Source: Firmicutes bacterium UBA3930
GTDB taxonomy: Bacteria > Bacillota > Clostridia > Caldicoprobacterales > Caldicoprobacteraceae
Length of the DNA: 64,000 nucleotides
Direction: 5' to 3'
Assembly (NCBI GenBank): GCA_002385885.1
Contig: DGEI01000027.1
Coordinates: 19,841 to 83,840 of the forward strand
Position numbers and translations under genes: made by a program. Positions 1 through 7,513 of the stretch are shown here, piece by piece. The notes beneath the pieces are model-generated. The model searched no databases and was not told where the DNA came from. It saw only the letters and a list, made by a program, of their open reading frames with translations. Numbering within the stretch: the first letter of the stretch is position 1; each line of letters starts with the position of its first letter.

Positions 1-2
1 GT

Positions 3-33
3 AAAAGGCTGAAACTGTTCAGCCTTTTGTTTA
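3..33 (+). terminator. Intrinsic terminator of an upstream gene
   Basis: An 11-bp stem AAAAGGCTGAA / TTCAGCCTTTT with a 4-nt loop is followed by a T-rich tail. It presumably ends a gene lying before the window; because the stem flanks are A/T rich it could work in both directions. Confidence 0.7.
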
Positions 34-162
34 TTCTGAAGTGCATGTATATGCTTGTTTAAAGCTGCCGTTTATTCAGAAAATGGCAGAGTATAAACCT
101 ACAAAAATTGGGGAATTATTGAAGTAAAGCATTATCGTCAATAATAGGGGAGTTTTTGTTGT

Positions 163-426
163 ATGAAAATTGATGAATTGTTGAAGGTATATACAATAGA
201 AGGAAATGAAAAACTGGATAAACAATATACCGGAACCCGGAAAGCCATTATGGAGCTTGCCGGAGACAAGGTGCGGGAATTTATCGTGACGGCTGATGTG
301 GGCTTGGATGCGGAAAGCAGAAATATTTTGGTATGTGTAATCTCCCGGAGCATGATGCAGAGTTTTTCACTGGGATACGGCATAGGCAAAATTGAGGGTA
401 AGACCGACAGGCAGATATACTTGTAG
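163..426 (+). CDS. Small protein of unknown function (87 aa)
   Basis: I do not recognise this protein. It starts at an ATG about 10 nt after an AGGGGAG ribosome site and runs 87 codons. It looks soluble, with an amphipathic charged N-terminal half and a C-terminal half containing a CVISRSMMQSFSLGYGIGK stretch. No signal peptide, membrane helix or metal motif is visible. It stands alone between a terminator and the phosphatase gene. The reading frame has ordinary codon use and a good ribosome site, so I think it is real, but no function can be given. Confidence 0.6.
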   Translation: MKIDELLKVYTIEGNEKLDKQYTGTRKAIMELAGDKVREFIVTADVGLDAESRNILVCVISRSMMQSFSLGYGIGKIEGKTDRQIYL

Positions 427-592
427 AAATATGGCGAATTATCACGAAAATATAAGCCGGTTGTATGGACATTCATCATCCGAAAAGGTATAATTAAAAT
501 GAAGCTGTACGGAAAAATGCTTGCAATTGGTTAATTCTTGATATAAGTCAACTCTGTTATGGCAAAATCGGGGTTTGGGGGCAGGTTAGTAT

Positions 593-724
593 ATGAAGGG
601 CAGCACCTCAAAGCTGTTAAAAAGAGAGATTATAATCCTACTCTGCATAGTACTGGTTTCCATAATATTGTACTATATATTTTCATGCTGCACATATAAG
701 GTATTTTTGCCGGATTTTTTTTAA
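593..724 (+). pseudogene. N-terminal piece of the MASE3-SpoIIE protein, cut off by a frameshift
   Basis: An ATG at 593 behind a GGGGGCAGG ribosome site opens a frame that encodes a basic N-terminus and one hydrophobic helix (IIILLCIVLVSIILYYIF), then stops at TAA 722-724 directly after a run of eight T (715-722). One more T would carry the frame, with no stop, through TWHLFLEFSSIVMSF into the long frame annotated from 760. This is the expected N-terminal part of a MASE3 sensor domain, so the two pieces are one gene separated by a 1-nt indel. Whether that is a mutation, a sequencing error or a slippage site cannot be told from this sequence. Confidence 0.7.
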
Positions 725-759
725 CATGGCATTTATTTTTAGAATTTTCCAGCATTGTT

Positions 760-2274
760 ATGTCATTTTCGGTTTTTGCTATTACATATTATACATACGA
801 GGAGTCCAACCGGTTAAGGTCCATAATAATAGCCTGCACCTTTTTAGCCGTTTCACTGCTGGATCTGTTTCATATCTTTTCCTATAAGGGGATGCCGGTT
901 TTTTTGACGGAAGCATCACCAGACAAGGCAACTGCATTTTGGATCCTTGCCCGTTTGACAATGAGCATAGGGTTGTTTATTGCCACTCTGATACCATGTG
1001 AGAAAAAGGTAAAACGCAGTCAGCAGGGGTTATGGGCAGTGATGACGATAATCTATTCAGTTTACTGGCTTCTGTCGGTAAGCTACCATATTGACTTATT
1101 CCCACCCTTGTTTATAGAGGGCCAGGGTTTGACCCCTCTTAAAATATATCTTGAATATTCTGTAGTATTCATACAGGTTATAACCGCTGCTCTGTTTTTT
1201 GTTGCTTTTATTAAAGGTGATTGCGAAGATATCGGACATATCCATGTTGTAAGAGCTCTTGTATTCAGTATTTTCAGTGAGATAGCTTTTACCCGTTATA
1301 ATAATGTCTATGACACATATAATTACCTCGGCCATCTTTATAAGATTGTTGCTTATTATATACTATTCAGGGCATTATTTGTACAAAACGTGCAAAAGCC
1401 CTATCAGGATCTTCGCACTGCTGAGAGGAAGCTTAGTGTTTATGTAGATAACCTGGAGCAGCTGGTGGCTATAAGAACAGATGAAATAACCCAGGCAAAC
1501 AGGAGTTTGATGAGAAACCTGGATTATGCAAAGAATATTCTTCTTGCCCTTCTTCCTGCCAGTTTTCCTGTTATAAAGGGTACGGAGTTTGCGGCCAAGT
1601 ATATGCCGTGTGAAAAGGTGGGGGGCGACTTTTATAACGTGTTCAGGCTGGACGAGCAAAATGTTGGAATTCTTATTGGAGATGTAGCCGGACATGGTGT
1701 TTCGGCTGCCATGATCAATGTATTCATTAATCAGAATATATTCTTTAAAAAGGAATACGATGATGGGAGGCAACAGATATTTACTCCCAGGGGCGTTCTG
1801 ATGAACTGTTATCACAAGTATAACGAGATGCCTTTTCCCGAAGAGGTTTACGTTGTCATGTTATATGGAATATATAATGTGATCACCGGCGAATTTACAT
1901 ACGCATCGGCAGGAATGAATACCAGTCCGCTGATCTTAAAGGCAGATGGCCGGGTAGCTGTTCTGGAAACAGACGGATTTCCCATATGCAAATTCGGATC
2001 ACACTACAAACCGTCCTATCAGAGCAGGACAGCGCATTTAAGCCCCGGCGACGCCCTTATACTATACACTGATGGGCTTATCGAAATTGATCCGAGAAAA
2101 CCTGACCGGTTTTCCCGGGAACAGCTTGTACAGTTTATAACGGGTCTTAAGGATATTACTGCCCAGGAAATATGCGATGAAATCAGTGATGCATACCATG
2201 CATTACGTGAGGACCAGGAAATGACAGATGATGTAACAATTCTGGTTGTTAAGGCAGGTAATGCCAATGTATAA
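760..2274 (+). CDS. MASE3 membrane sensor with SpoIIE-type PP2C phosphatase domain
   Basis: Predicted serine phosphatase with a membrane sensor. Residues about 1-215 carry several hydrophobic helices with the MASE3 pattern (SVFAITYYTYEESN, DLFHIFSYKGMP). Residues about 215-265 are a charged, probably coiled-coil linker. Residues about 275-500 are a SpoIIE/RsbU phosphatase with the metal-binding signatures GGDFYNVF, GDVAGHGVSAAM and a late DDVTILVV. Such enzymes usually dephosphorylate anti-sigma-factor antagonists. In-frame sense codons continue upstream of the ATG at 760 to about 712, and the natural start is probably at 593, giving about 560 residues if the T8 indel is corrected. No partner anti-sigma genes are nearby. 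The domain call is firm; the signal sensed is unknown. Confidence 0.85.
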   Translation: MSFSVFAITYYTYEESNRLRSIIIACTFLAVSLLDLFHIFSYKGMPVFLTEASPDKATAFWILARLTMSIGLFIATLIPCEKKVKRSQQGLWAVMTIIYSVYWLLSVSYHIDLFPPLFIEGQGLTPLKIYLEYSVVFIQVITAALFFVAFIKGDCEDIGHIHVVRALVFSIFSEIAFTRYNNVYDTYNYLGHLYKIVAYYILFRALFVQNVQKPYQDLRTAERKLSVYVDNLEQLVAIRTDEITQANRSLMRNLDYAKNILLALLPASFPVIKGTEFAAKYMPCEKVGGDFYNVFRLDEQNVGILIGDVAGHGVSAAMINVFINQNIFFKKEYDDGRQQIFTPRGVLMNCYHKYNEMPFPEEVYVVMLYGIYNVITGEFTYASAGMNTSPLILKADGRVAVLETDGFPICKFGSHYKPSYQSRTAHLSPGDALILYTDGLIEIDPRKPDRFSREQLVQFITGLKDITAQEICDEISDAYHALREDQEMTDDVTILVVKAGNANV

Positions 2275-2400
2275 TCCGATTGTGAGAACCTGACCGCAGG
2301 GGAATATAGCCTGAGCGAGAGGGGGGAACGGTTTATAGAGGCATGATTATGCTGCAGTGAAACGTTTGTAAAAACACAAGGGTTGATGGAGGTATAAGTT

Positions 2401-2661
2401 TTGGAAAAGAGACTTGGAGTTATAGGGATTGTGGTTGACTGCCCGGATGAGACCGGTACTCAGGTAAGTAAATATATAAGTGAGTTTTCTTCTATAATTG
2501 TAGGGCGTATGGGCATTCCTTACCGCCAAAGAGGCGTGTCGGTGATTGCTCTTATAGTGGAAGGCACTACCGATGAGATAGGCGCTCTTACCGGTAAGTT
2601 GGGAAACCTGGACGGAGTTACCGTCAAGAGTGCATTAACATCAAAAAAATTTATTGAGTAG
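2401..2661 (+). CDS. TM1266-family iron-only hydrogenase system regulator
   Basis: An 86-residue ferredoxin-like/ACT-fold protein of the TM1266 family, recognised from EKRLGVIGIVV, the VGRMGIPYR segment and GTTDEIGALTGKLGNLDGV, followed by VKSALT at the C-terminus. Members sit close to [FeFe]-hydrogenase maturation genes in many anaerobes and are thought to regulate them, but no hydrogenase gene is in this window. The start is TTG at 2401, placed by a GGAGG site about 8 nt upstream. The ECF S-component gene follows after 15 nt, so the two are probably co-transcribed. Family call is strong; the role is annotation by association. Confidence 0.88.
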   Translation: MEKRLGVIGIVVDCPDETGTQVSKYISEFSSIIVGRMGIPYRQRGVSVIALIVEGTTDEIGALTGKLGNLDGVTVKSALTSKKFIE

Positions 2662-2676
2662 GGAGACGATGATATT

Positions 2677-3210
2677 ATGAACAAGACTGTTATTTTTATT
2701 GCCAGGACTGCTATTCTATTGGCTCTGGCTGTGCTGTTTCAGTCGTTAAGGCTGTTTATTCCCATTCCTGCTGCAGTTGACCAGTATTTGGTTGGTTCCC
2801 TGGTTAATATGTGCCTGGTTGTTGCAGCGGTGATAGTTGGCATTCAGGGTGGATTAATAGTTGCTGTTCTGACGCCGGTTATTGCTTTTTTACAGAATGT
2901 GCTGGCAAACCCTGTTTTAGTTCCTTTTGTGGCGTTGGGAAATGCGGCAATTGTGGTAGTAGCAGCGCTGCTGTACAAAAGGAATAAATATGTTTCAATA
3001 ATACTTGGCGCATTATCCAAATTCATAGTGCTGTATATCACGGTAGTGCACATTGCTATACCTGTTTTGCTTGGAAATATGCCGCCGCAGATGAAAGAGC
3101 TGATGTCTTTGAGGTTTAGCTGGCCGCAGCTGGTAACAGCCCTGGTAGGAAGCTGGTTGGCAGTGATGGTATTGCCATTGCTGAAAAGGGCATTGAAACC
3201 TTTATCGTAA
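2677..3210 (+). CDS. ECF transporter S component-like membrane protein
   Basis: A 177-residue hydrophobic protein with about five to six membrane helices and a short basic C-terminus. Its size, the helix pattern beginning MNKTVIFIARTAILLALAVLFQ and the conserved alanine/glycine-rich first helix fit substrate-binding (S) subunits of energy-coupling-factor vitamin transporters. No ECF ATPase or T subunit is nearby, which is usual for group II S components that share a common energising module. The substrate is not evident: there is no thiamine, biotin, folate or riboflavin gene next to it. It lies 15 nt after the TM1266 gene and is followed by a strong terminator. Confidence 0.75.
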   Translation: MNKTVIFIARTAILLALAVLFQSLRLFIPIPAAVDQYLVGSLVNMCLVVAAVIVGIQGGLIVAVLTPVIAFLQNVLANPVLVPFVALGNAAIVVVAALLYKRNKYVSIILGALSKFIVLYITVVHIAIPVLLGNMPPQMKELMSLRFSWPQLVTALVGSWLAVMVLPLLKRALKPLS

Positions 3211-3250
3211 GCTGCTTTATATTCGTTGTGCCGGGATTGATAAGGAAGAC

Positions 3251-3278
3251 AAAGGGCCTGGATTAACAGGCCCTTTAT
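3251..3278 (+). terminator. Intrinsic terminator between convergent genes
   Basis: The 10-bp stem AAAGGGCCTG / CAGGCCCTTT with a 6-nt loop follows the ECF S-component gene. The next gene is on the opposite strand and ends at 3297, so the A/T-flanked stem probably serves both. Confidence 0.75.
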
Positions 3279-3296
3279 CTTTCCGGTCTCTTGCTG

Positions 3297-4325
3297 TTAG
3301 TCAGAAGCTTGTGACAACAATTTCAACAGTCTGAGTATCATCTCCAGGGATTGATCCTGGTTCTGGCTGTCCGGAGATTCCCGATTGCTATCATTGCTTT
3401 TTCCTTTCGCTTCATCATATGCCAGGTTTTTTTCGTATTGAGTGGTGCCATCGTTTATGATGTCTTCCCCGCTTTTCTCTTTATTTGCATGATGGTTAGG
3501 ATCTTCCCGGACATTATGCTCTGCAGTATCCATGTCAGAGCCATTACCTTTTATTGCTTCACTAAAATCCATTACTTGAGCGATCTGCAGGAGTTTCTGC
3601 ATCCTTTCGATTCTGTTTTGCTGCTGTTGGGGTATAATCGGCTTAATAATCTTTATAATCTCGTTCATTTGCTCGATTGGATTGGGTTTCTCTCCATCCG
3701 ACAGTTCTAGGTTATTTGAATAAATTTTATAATTATTGCCCAGCCTTTCCAGAGATTCATATATCTGAATGGTTTTTTCAACGGCTGTGCGTCTGTTTTC
3801 GGGAATATAGTCTGACAATGCCTTTATTATTCCCAGGCCCTTATCATCATGCCGGGCAGGCACCGGTGTTTGCTGCATGCGGTAAATCTGATAGTTTCCA
3901 TCGCTTATTCCCTTCAATATATATATGACTTCCAGCATTCCTATAATGGAATATACTGCTTCCTGTTCCGGCGTGTCGAGATAAGGGCTCACGGCAATGA
4001 GCATATCATGTATTTCGTACTTGGATATTGTCTGTTCAATGGAACGGTAAATATCATTAAGGCTTCCTATTTTCTGTTTTGTATGTACCTCGGGCAGGAT
4101 AATACTTATTACAGCAAACAGCAAAAATAGCGAAAGCGGGTCATTGTGGGCAGACAGGAAACCGGGAATCTTTCTTTCAACAGTTGTGGTGCCGGGAGTT
4201 AGCTGGGAAACCTGTTGTGACAAATCGAATACAGCCCGGGGTTCCCGGCTTTCGTTTTTTTCAGGGTCATGACTGTAATATGTTGTGTCCAGAGGTATTG
4301 GTGTTATAGGCTGTTGGAATGTCAT
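3297..4325 (-). CDS. Hypothetical protein with hydrophobic segment and charged tail
   Basis: A 342-residue protein that I do not recognise. The first 60 residues are polar and proline-rich; residues about 63-80 (PLSLFLLFAVISIILPEV) form one hydrophobic segment; the middle is helical and charged; residues about 250-320 are a low-complexity D/E/N/K-rich stretch, followed by a short leucine-rich helix (SLEMILRLLKLLSQ). The start has an AAGGAGG site at proper distance. It is transcribed divergently from a small protein and a subtilase. Clostridial genomes carry similar lineage-specific proteins, sometimes linked with sporulation, but nothing here proves that. Confidence 0.65.
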   Translation of the reverse strand: MTFQQPITPIPLDTTYYSHDPEKNESREPRAVFDLSQQVSQLTPGTTTVERKIPGFLSAHNDPLSLFLLFAVISIILPEVHTKQKIGSLNDIYRSIEQTISKYEIHDMLIAVSPYLDTPEQEAVYSIIGMLEVIYILKGISDGNYQIYRMQQTPVPARHDDKGLGIIKALSDYIPENRRTAVEKTIQIYESLERLGNNYKIYSNNLELSDGEKPNPIEQMNEIIKIIKPIIPQQQQNRIERMQKLLQIAQVMDFSEAIKGNGSDMDTAEHNVREDPNHHANKEKSGEDIINDGTTQYEKNLAYDEAKGKSNDSNRESPDSQNQDQSLEMILRLLKLLSQASD

Positions 4326-4642
4326 AGAATTCCTCCTTAATTATATGAAGTTCATGTCACGCAAGTCAGTACAAGAAATATAAAATAGAAAAACAGATGA
4401 TTCAATTCAAAACGCACATTCCATATAAGGCTTAATATCATAAAGAAGAACAGTACGTTTGTACCATTAAACATATCAGTTGGTTTGGCAAAAAGCATAA
4501 ATGGCTCACCATCCTATATGGTTTCTCTACCCATATTATGCGGTTAAACCAAAAGTGTGCACGAAAACATCCAAAAGGTGTCAGATTTCCGTTTCCTGAA
4601 TAATATGTAATAAGACCATATTGTTTTGGAGGGATGGCGCTA
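4326..4642. other. Divergent intergenic region, no gene seen
   Basis: This 317-bp stretch separates a minus-strand gene from a plus-strand gene and must hold both promoters. I could not pick out a convincing pair of -35/-10 boxes. Short open frames here look like noise. Confidence 0.5.
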
Positions 4643-4870
4643 ATGGATATAGGAAGCCAGGACATTAAAAGACTGATGCAAGCCTTTCAGAGTGTACAGG
4701 GAAAATCGGAGGATGAGCTGATACGGGAATTGGTGGATATGATCAAATCGGGAAAGGGGGGACTTACACCCAGAAAAGCCGAAAGCATAATAAAAGCAGT
4801 GGAACAAATGGTGAACCCGAAGCAAAGGAGAATTCTTGATAAGCTGCTTAGGGAACTGCATAAACGGTAA
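4643..4870 (+). CDS. Small helical protein of unknown function
   Basis: A 75-residue charged protein with the pattern IKRLMQAFQS, ELVDMIKSGKGGLTPRKAES, VNPKQRRILDKLLREL. It is predicted all-helical, soluble and basic. An ATG at 4634 lies directly against the GGAGGG ribosome site, so the in-frame ATG at 4643 with a 9-nt spacing is the better start. It precedes the subtilase gene by 80 nt on the same strand. I recognise the type as a recurring small clostridial hypothetical protein but cannot give a function. Confidence 0.65.
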   Translation: MDIGSQDIKRLMQAFQSVQGKSEDELIRELVDMIKSGKGGLTPRKAESIIKAVEQMVNPKQRRILDKLLRELHKR

Positions 4871-4950
4871 ACGAATTTTCCTAAACCCTTAACAACTTGC
4901 CTTGAGCATACATAGAATGTATCAGGCGCAAGCTGAAGGGGGGGAATTTT

Positions 4951-6201
4951 TTGAATATTCTGTTTGGAATGATGCTGTTCCCGATTTTAGGCAGAATTGC
5001 TAAGGGAGAAGGAAAGATAGATCAAAGACTAATCAAAAAAACCCAGACTTTAAACTCAACGAGTAAGCTTTCAGCTATCATTTTCTCCAAGGAAAAGCAG
5101 GGTACAATATGCAAGGAATGCCTGAAGGAAATGGGGGTTACCATTGTACATGAATTTCCATTTATCAATGCTTATGCGGTTGAGGTTCCCGGCTCCATGC
5201 TGGAGAAGGTAGCTAAAATAGAATCAATTAAGTATATTTCTGATGATATTGAAACGAGTTCTCTTTTAGATATAGCCACCCAAGGGGTTGGTGCAAGAAC
5301 TGCAAATAAAATGGGCTATACCGGTAAAGGAATAGGTATTGCGGTGCTGGATACCGGAATATATCCACATCCGGATCTGATAAGGCCAAGAAACAGGATT
5401 ACGGCATTTAAAGATTTTGTAAACCAGAAAGATGGGCCTTATGATGATAACGGGCATGGAACATTTGTTGCCGGGGTGGCTGCCGGTAACGGATATTCAT
5501 CAGGCGGTAAATACGCAGGTGTTGCACCGGAAGCCAGTATAATCGGGGTTAAGGTAATGAACAAAAATGGGGAAGGTAACGCGTCAAAAATAGTTGCAGG
5601 CATGCAGTGGGTACTGGATCACAGGTATGATTATAACATAAGGATTGCATGTCTTTCCCTGGGTTCCCTGTCATCAGGTTCTCTGGCTAACGATCCTCTT
5701 GTGGTGGCTTCCAGTGCACTATGGAAACAGGGAATTTTTGTAACGGCTGCGGCAGGAAATGCAGGACCTAAACAGGGAACAATTACAACACCCGGTGTAT
5801 GTCCCAGTATAGTGACAGTCGGTGCTGTGGACGACAAGCGAACTGCAGATCCAAGCGATGATGTGGTTGCAGAATTTTCGAGCCGGGGACCGGCACGGGG
5901 AAGAGTGGCAAAACCGGATGTGGTGGCTCCGGGGGTAGGCGTAATATCACTAAACACTGATCGCGATTATATCAGTGGTCTGAGGCTTTATTCCCTGGAG
6001 AGAGCATACGCCACAATGTCCGGAACATCGGTGGCAGCTCCTGTAGTAGCCGGGATAGCAGCCCTGATACTGGAGAAGCATCCGGATTATAAGCCTGATG
6101 ATATAAAAAAGCTGCTGCAAAAATATGCGCGAAACATAGATGGCAATATATATGCCCAGGGAAAAGGGCTGGTTGACTTAGAAAGAATACTGAAAGTATA
6201 A
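4951..6201 (+). CDS. S8 subtilisin-like serine peptidase (AprX-like)
   Basis: A 416-residue subtilase. Residues about 35-105 resemble an I9-type inhibitory propeptide (LSAIIFSKEKQG, then FPFINAYAVEVPG). The catalytic triad is Asp134 in AVLDTGIYPHPD, His169 in GHGTFVAGVAAG and Ser360 in MSGTSVAAPVVAG; Asn270 in TAAAGNAG completes the oxyanion hole. No clear signal peptide is visible, which fits the intracellular AprX-like group more than secreted subtilisins, although the first 12 residues are hydrophobic. The start is TTG at 4951, behind a GAAGGGGGG ribosome site. A hairpin follows the gene. The substrate is unknown. Confidence 0.9.
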   Translation: MNILFGMMLFPILGRIAKGEGKIDQRLIKKTQTLNSTSKLSAIIFSKEKQGTICKECLKEMGVTIVHEFPFINAYAVEVPGSMLEKVAKIESIKYISDDIETSSLLDIATQGVGARTANKMGYTGKGIGIAVLDTGIYPHPDLIRPRNRITAFKDFVNQKDGPYDDNGHGTFVAGVAAGNGYSSGGKYAGVAPEASIIGVKVMNKNGEGNASKIVAGMQWVLDHRYDYNIRIACLSLGSLSSGSLANDPLVVASSALWKQGIFVTAAAGNAGPKQGTITTPGVCPSIVTVGAVDDKRTADPSDDVVAEFSSRGPARGRVAKPDVVAPGVGVISLNTDRDYISGLRLYSLERAYATMSGTSVAAPVVAGIAALILEKHPDYKPDDIKKLLQKYARNIDGNIYAQGKGLVDLERILKV

Positions 6202-6229
6202 TATTGTGTAATGCCCTATATGGATAGAG

Positions 6230-6277
6230 AAAGAAACCATGCATAAAACATACGGAGATGCAGGGTTTCTTTTTTTA
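6230..6277 (+). terminator. Probable terminator after the subtilase gene
   Basis: An imperfect stem (AGAAACCATGCAT paired with ATGCAGGGTTTCT) is followed by seven T. It separates the subtilase from the convergent minus-strand gene ending at 6344. Confidence 0.55.
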
Positions 6278-6343
6278 TTTATAGAAAACAATTGATGTTT
6301 TATTCCATGAAAATCAAAGCAATGCGCCTGATAAAATCTGCTG

Positions 6344-7483
6344 TTACAGCCGGGTTAACTGTTCCAGTGCCCTAATGCATTGTTTAGCCTCGTCCAGGGT
6401 GTTAAAGATGCCCGGGCTGAACCTTACTGTCCCCTGTTCCAGCGTTCCTATGGTTTTATGTGCCATAGGGGAACAGTGAATGGCTCCGCGGGTTGCAATG
6501 TTGTATTTTTGATCCAAAAGGCCTGCTATATATGCCGAATCAAAATCTTTGACATTTATGGATATAACTCCAATCCGGTTCTCCATCCTGGCGGGGCCGT
6601 ATACTTTTATACCGGGTATTTGCAGCAAGGCATCCAGAAAAAACTTCTCAATACGGGTGATACGGGACAGCAGTTTGTTTTGTCCTTCCCGCAGTATATA
6701 GTTGATTCCGGCACCCAGCCCGGCAATTCCGGGAGTATTAAGTGTGCCCGCTTCATAGCGGTCGGGTAAGAATTCGGGATGAAAAAGGCTTTCGGATTGG
6801 CTGCCGGTACCTCCTTCTTTCAACTGTTTCAGTTTCACATGGGGAGCTATGTACAAAACGCCGGTTCCCTGAGGGCCAAGCAGCCCTTTATGTCCTGACA
6901 TGGCCATCATATCCACCGGCAGCGATGACAGATCTATCGGTATTATACCTGCCGTTTGCGCTGCATCGACCAGATACAGTATTTCGTGTTCTCTTGCTAT
7001 CCTGCCTATTTCACGAATGGGGATCAGGGTTCCTGTCACGTTGGAGGCGTGAGTTGTAATAATCAGCTTCGTGTTGATACGGATAGCCTTTCTAATATCA
7101 TCGGGATCAATTTCTCCCTGGCTGTTTGCCCTCACATATGTGGCGGCAACATCTCTTTTCTCAAGTTCCTTAAGGGGACGGGCCACTGAATTGTGCTCCA
7201 TGGAAGTGGTTACTATATGGTCACCGGGCTGTATGCTGCCTTTGATGGCTAAGTTTAAACTTTCGGTGGCATTTATGGTAAACACCATCCGGAATGGATT
7301 ATCTGCCGAAAAAAGCTGACACAGCATTTCCCGGGTATACAACAGGATATTGCCCGCTTCAATAGCCATTCTGTGACCTGAACGGCCCGGATTGGCGCCA
7401 TGTTTCCTCATGCAGTTTAAAACCGCTGTATACACCGGTTCGGGTTTTGGCCAGGAAGTGGCTGCATTGTCCATGTATATCAT
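6344..7483 (-). CDS. Cysteine desulfurase-like class V aminotransferase
   Basis: A 379-residue PLP enzyme of the cysteine desulfurase/selenocysteine lyase superfamily. It starts MIYMDNAATSWPKP, the family signature, and carries the PLP lysine in MSGHKGLLGPQGTG, the cofactor-contacting DAAQTAG and THASNVTG. The mobile C-terminal cysteine lies in RGAIHCSPMAHKTIGT. The sequence fits the TIGR01977-type subgroup found singly in anaerobes rather than the IscS/NifS housekeeping type, and no iscU or thiI lies nearby. It follows the propeller-like gene by 30 nt on the minus strand and has an AAAGGAGG ribosome site. Sulfur transfer is likely; its acceptor is unknown. Confidence 0.88.
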   Translation of the reverse strand: MIYMDNAATSWPKPEPVYTAVLNCMRKHGANPGRSGHRMAIEAGNILLYTREMLCQLFSADNPFRMVFTINATESLNLAIKGSIQPGDHIVTTSMEHNSVARPLKELEKRDVAATYVRANSQGEIDPDDIRKAIRINTKLIITTHASNVTGTLIPIREIGRIAREHEILYLVDAAQTAGIIPIDLSSLPVDMMAMSGHKGLLGPQGTGVLYIAPHVKLKQLKEGGTGSQSESLFHPEFLPDRYEAGTLNTPGIAGLGAGINYILREGQNKLLSRITRIEKFFLDALLQIPGIKVYGPARMENRIGVISINVKDFDSAYIAGLLDQKYNIATRGAIHCSPMAHKTIGTLEQGTVRFSPGIFNTLDEAKQCIRALEQLTRL

Positions 7484-7513
7484 TATGAGACCTCCTTTGG
7501 TGTTTGCTTTCTG

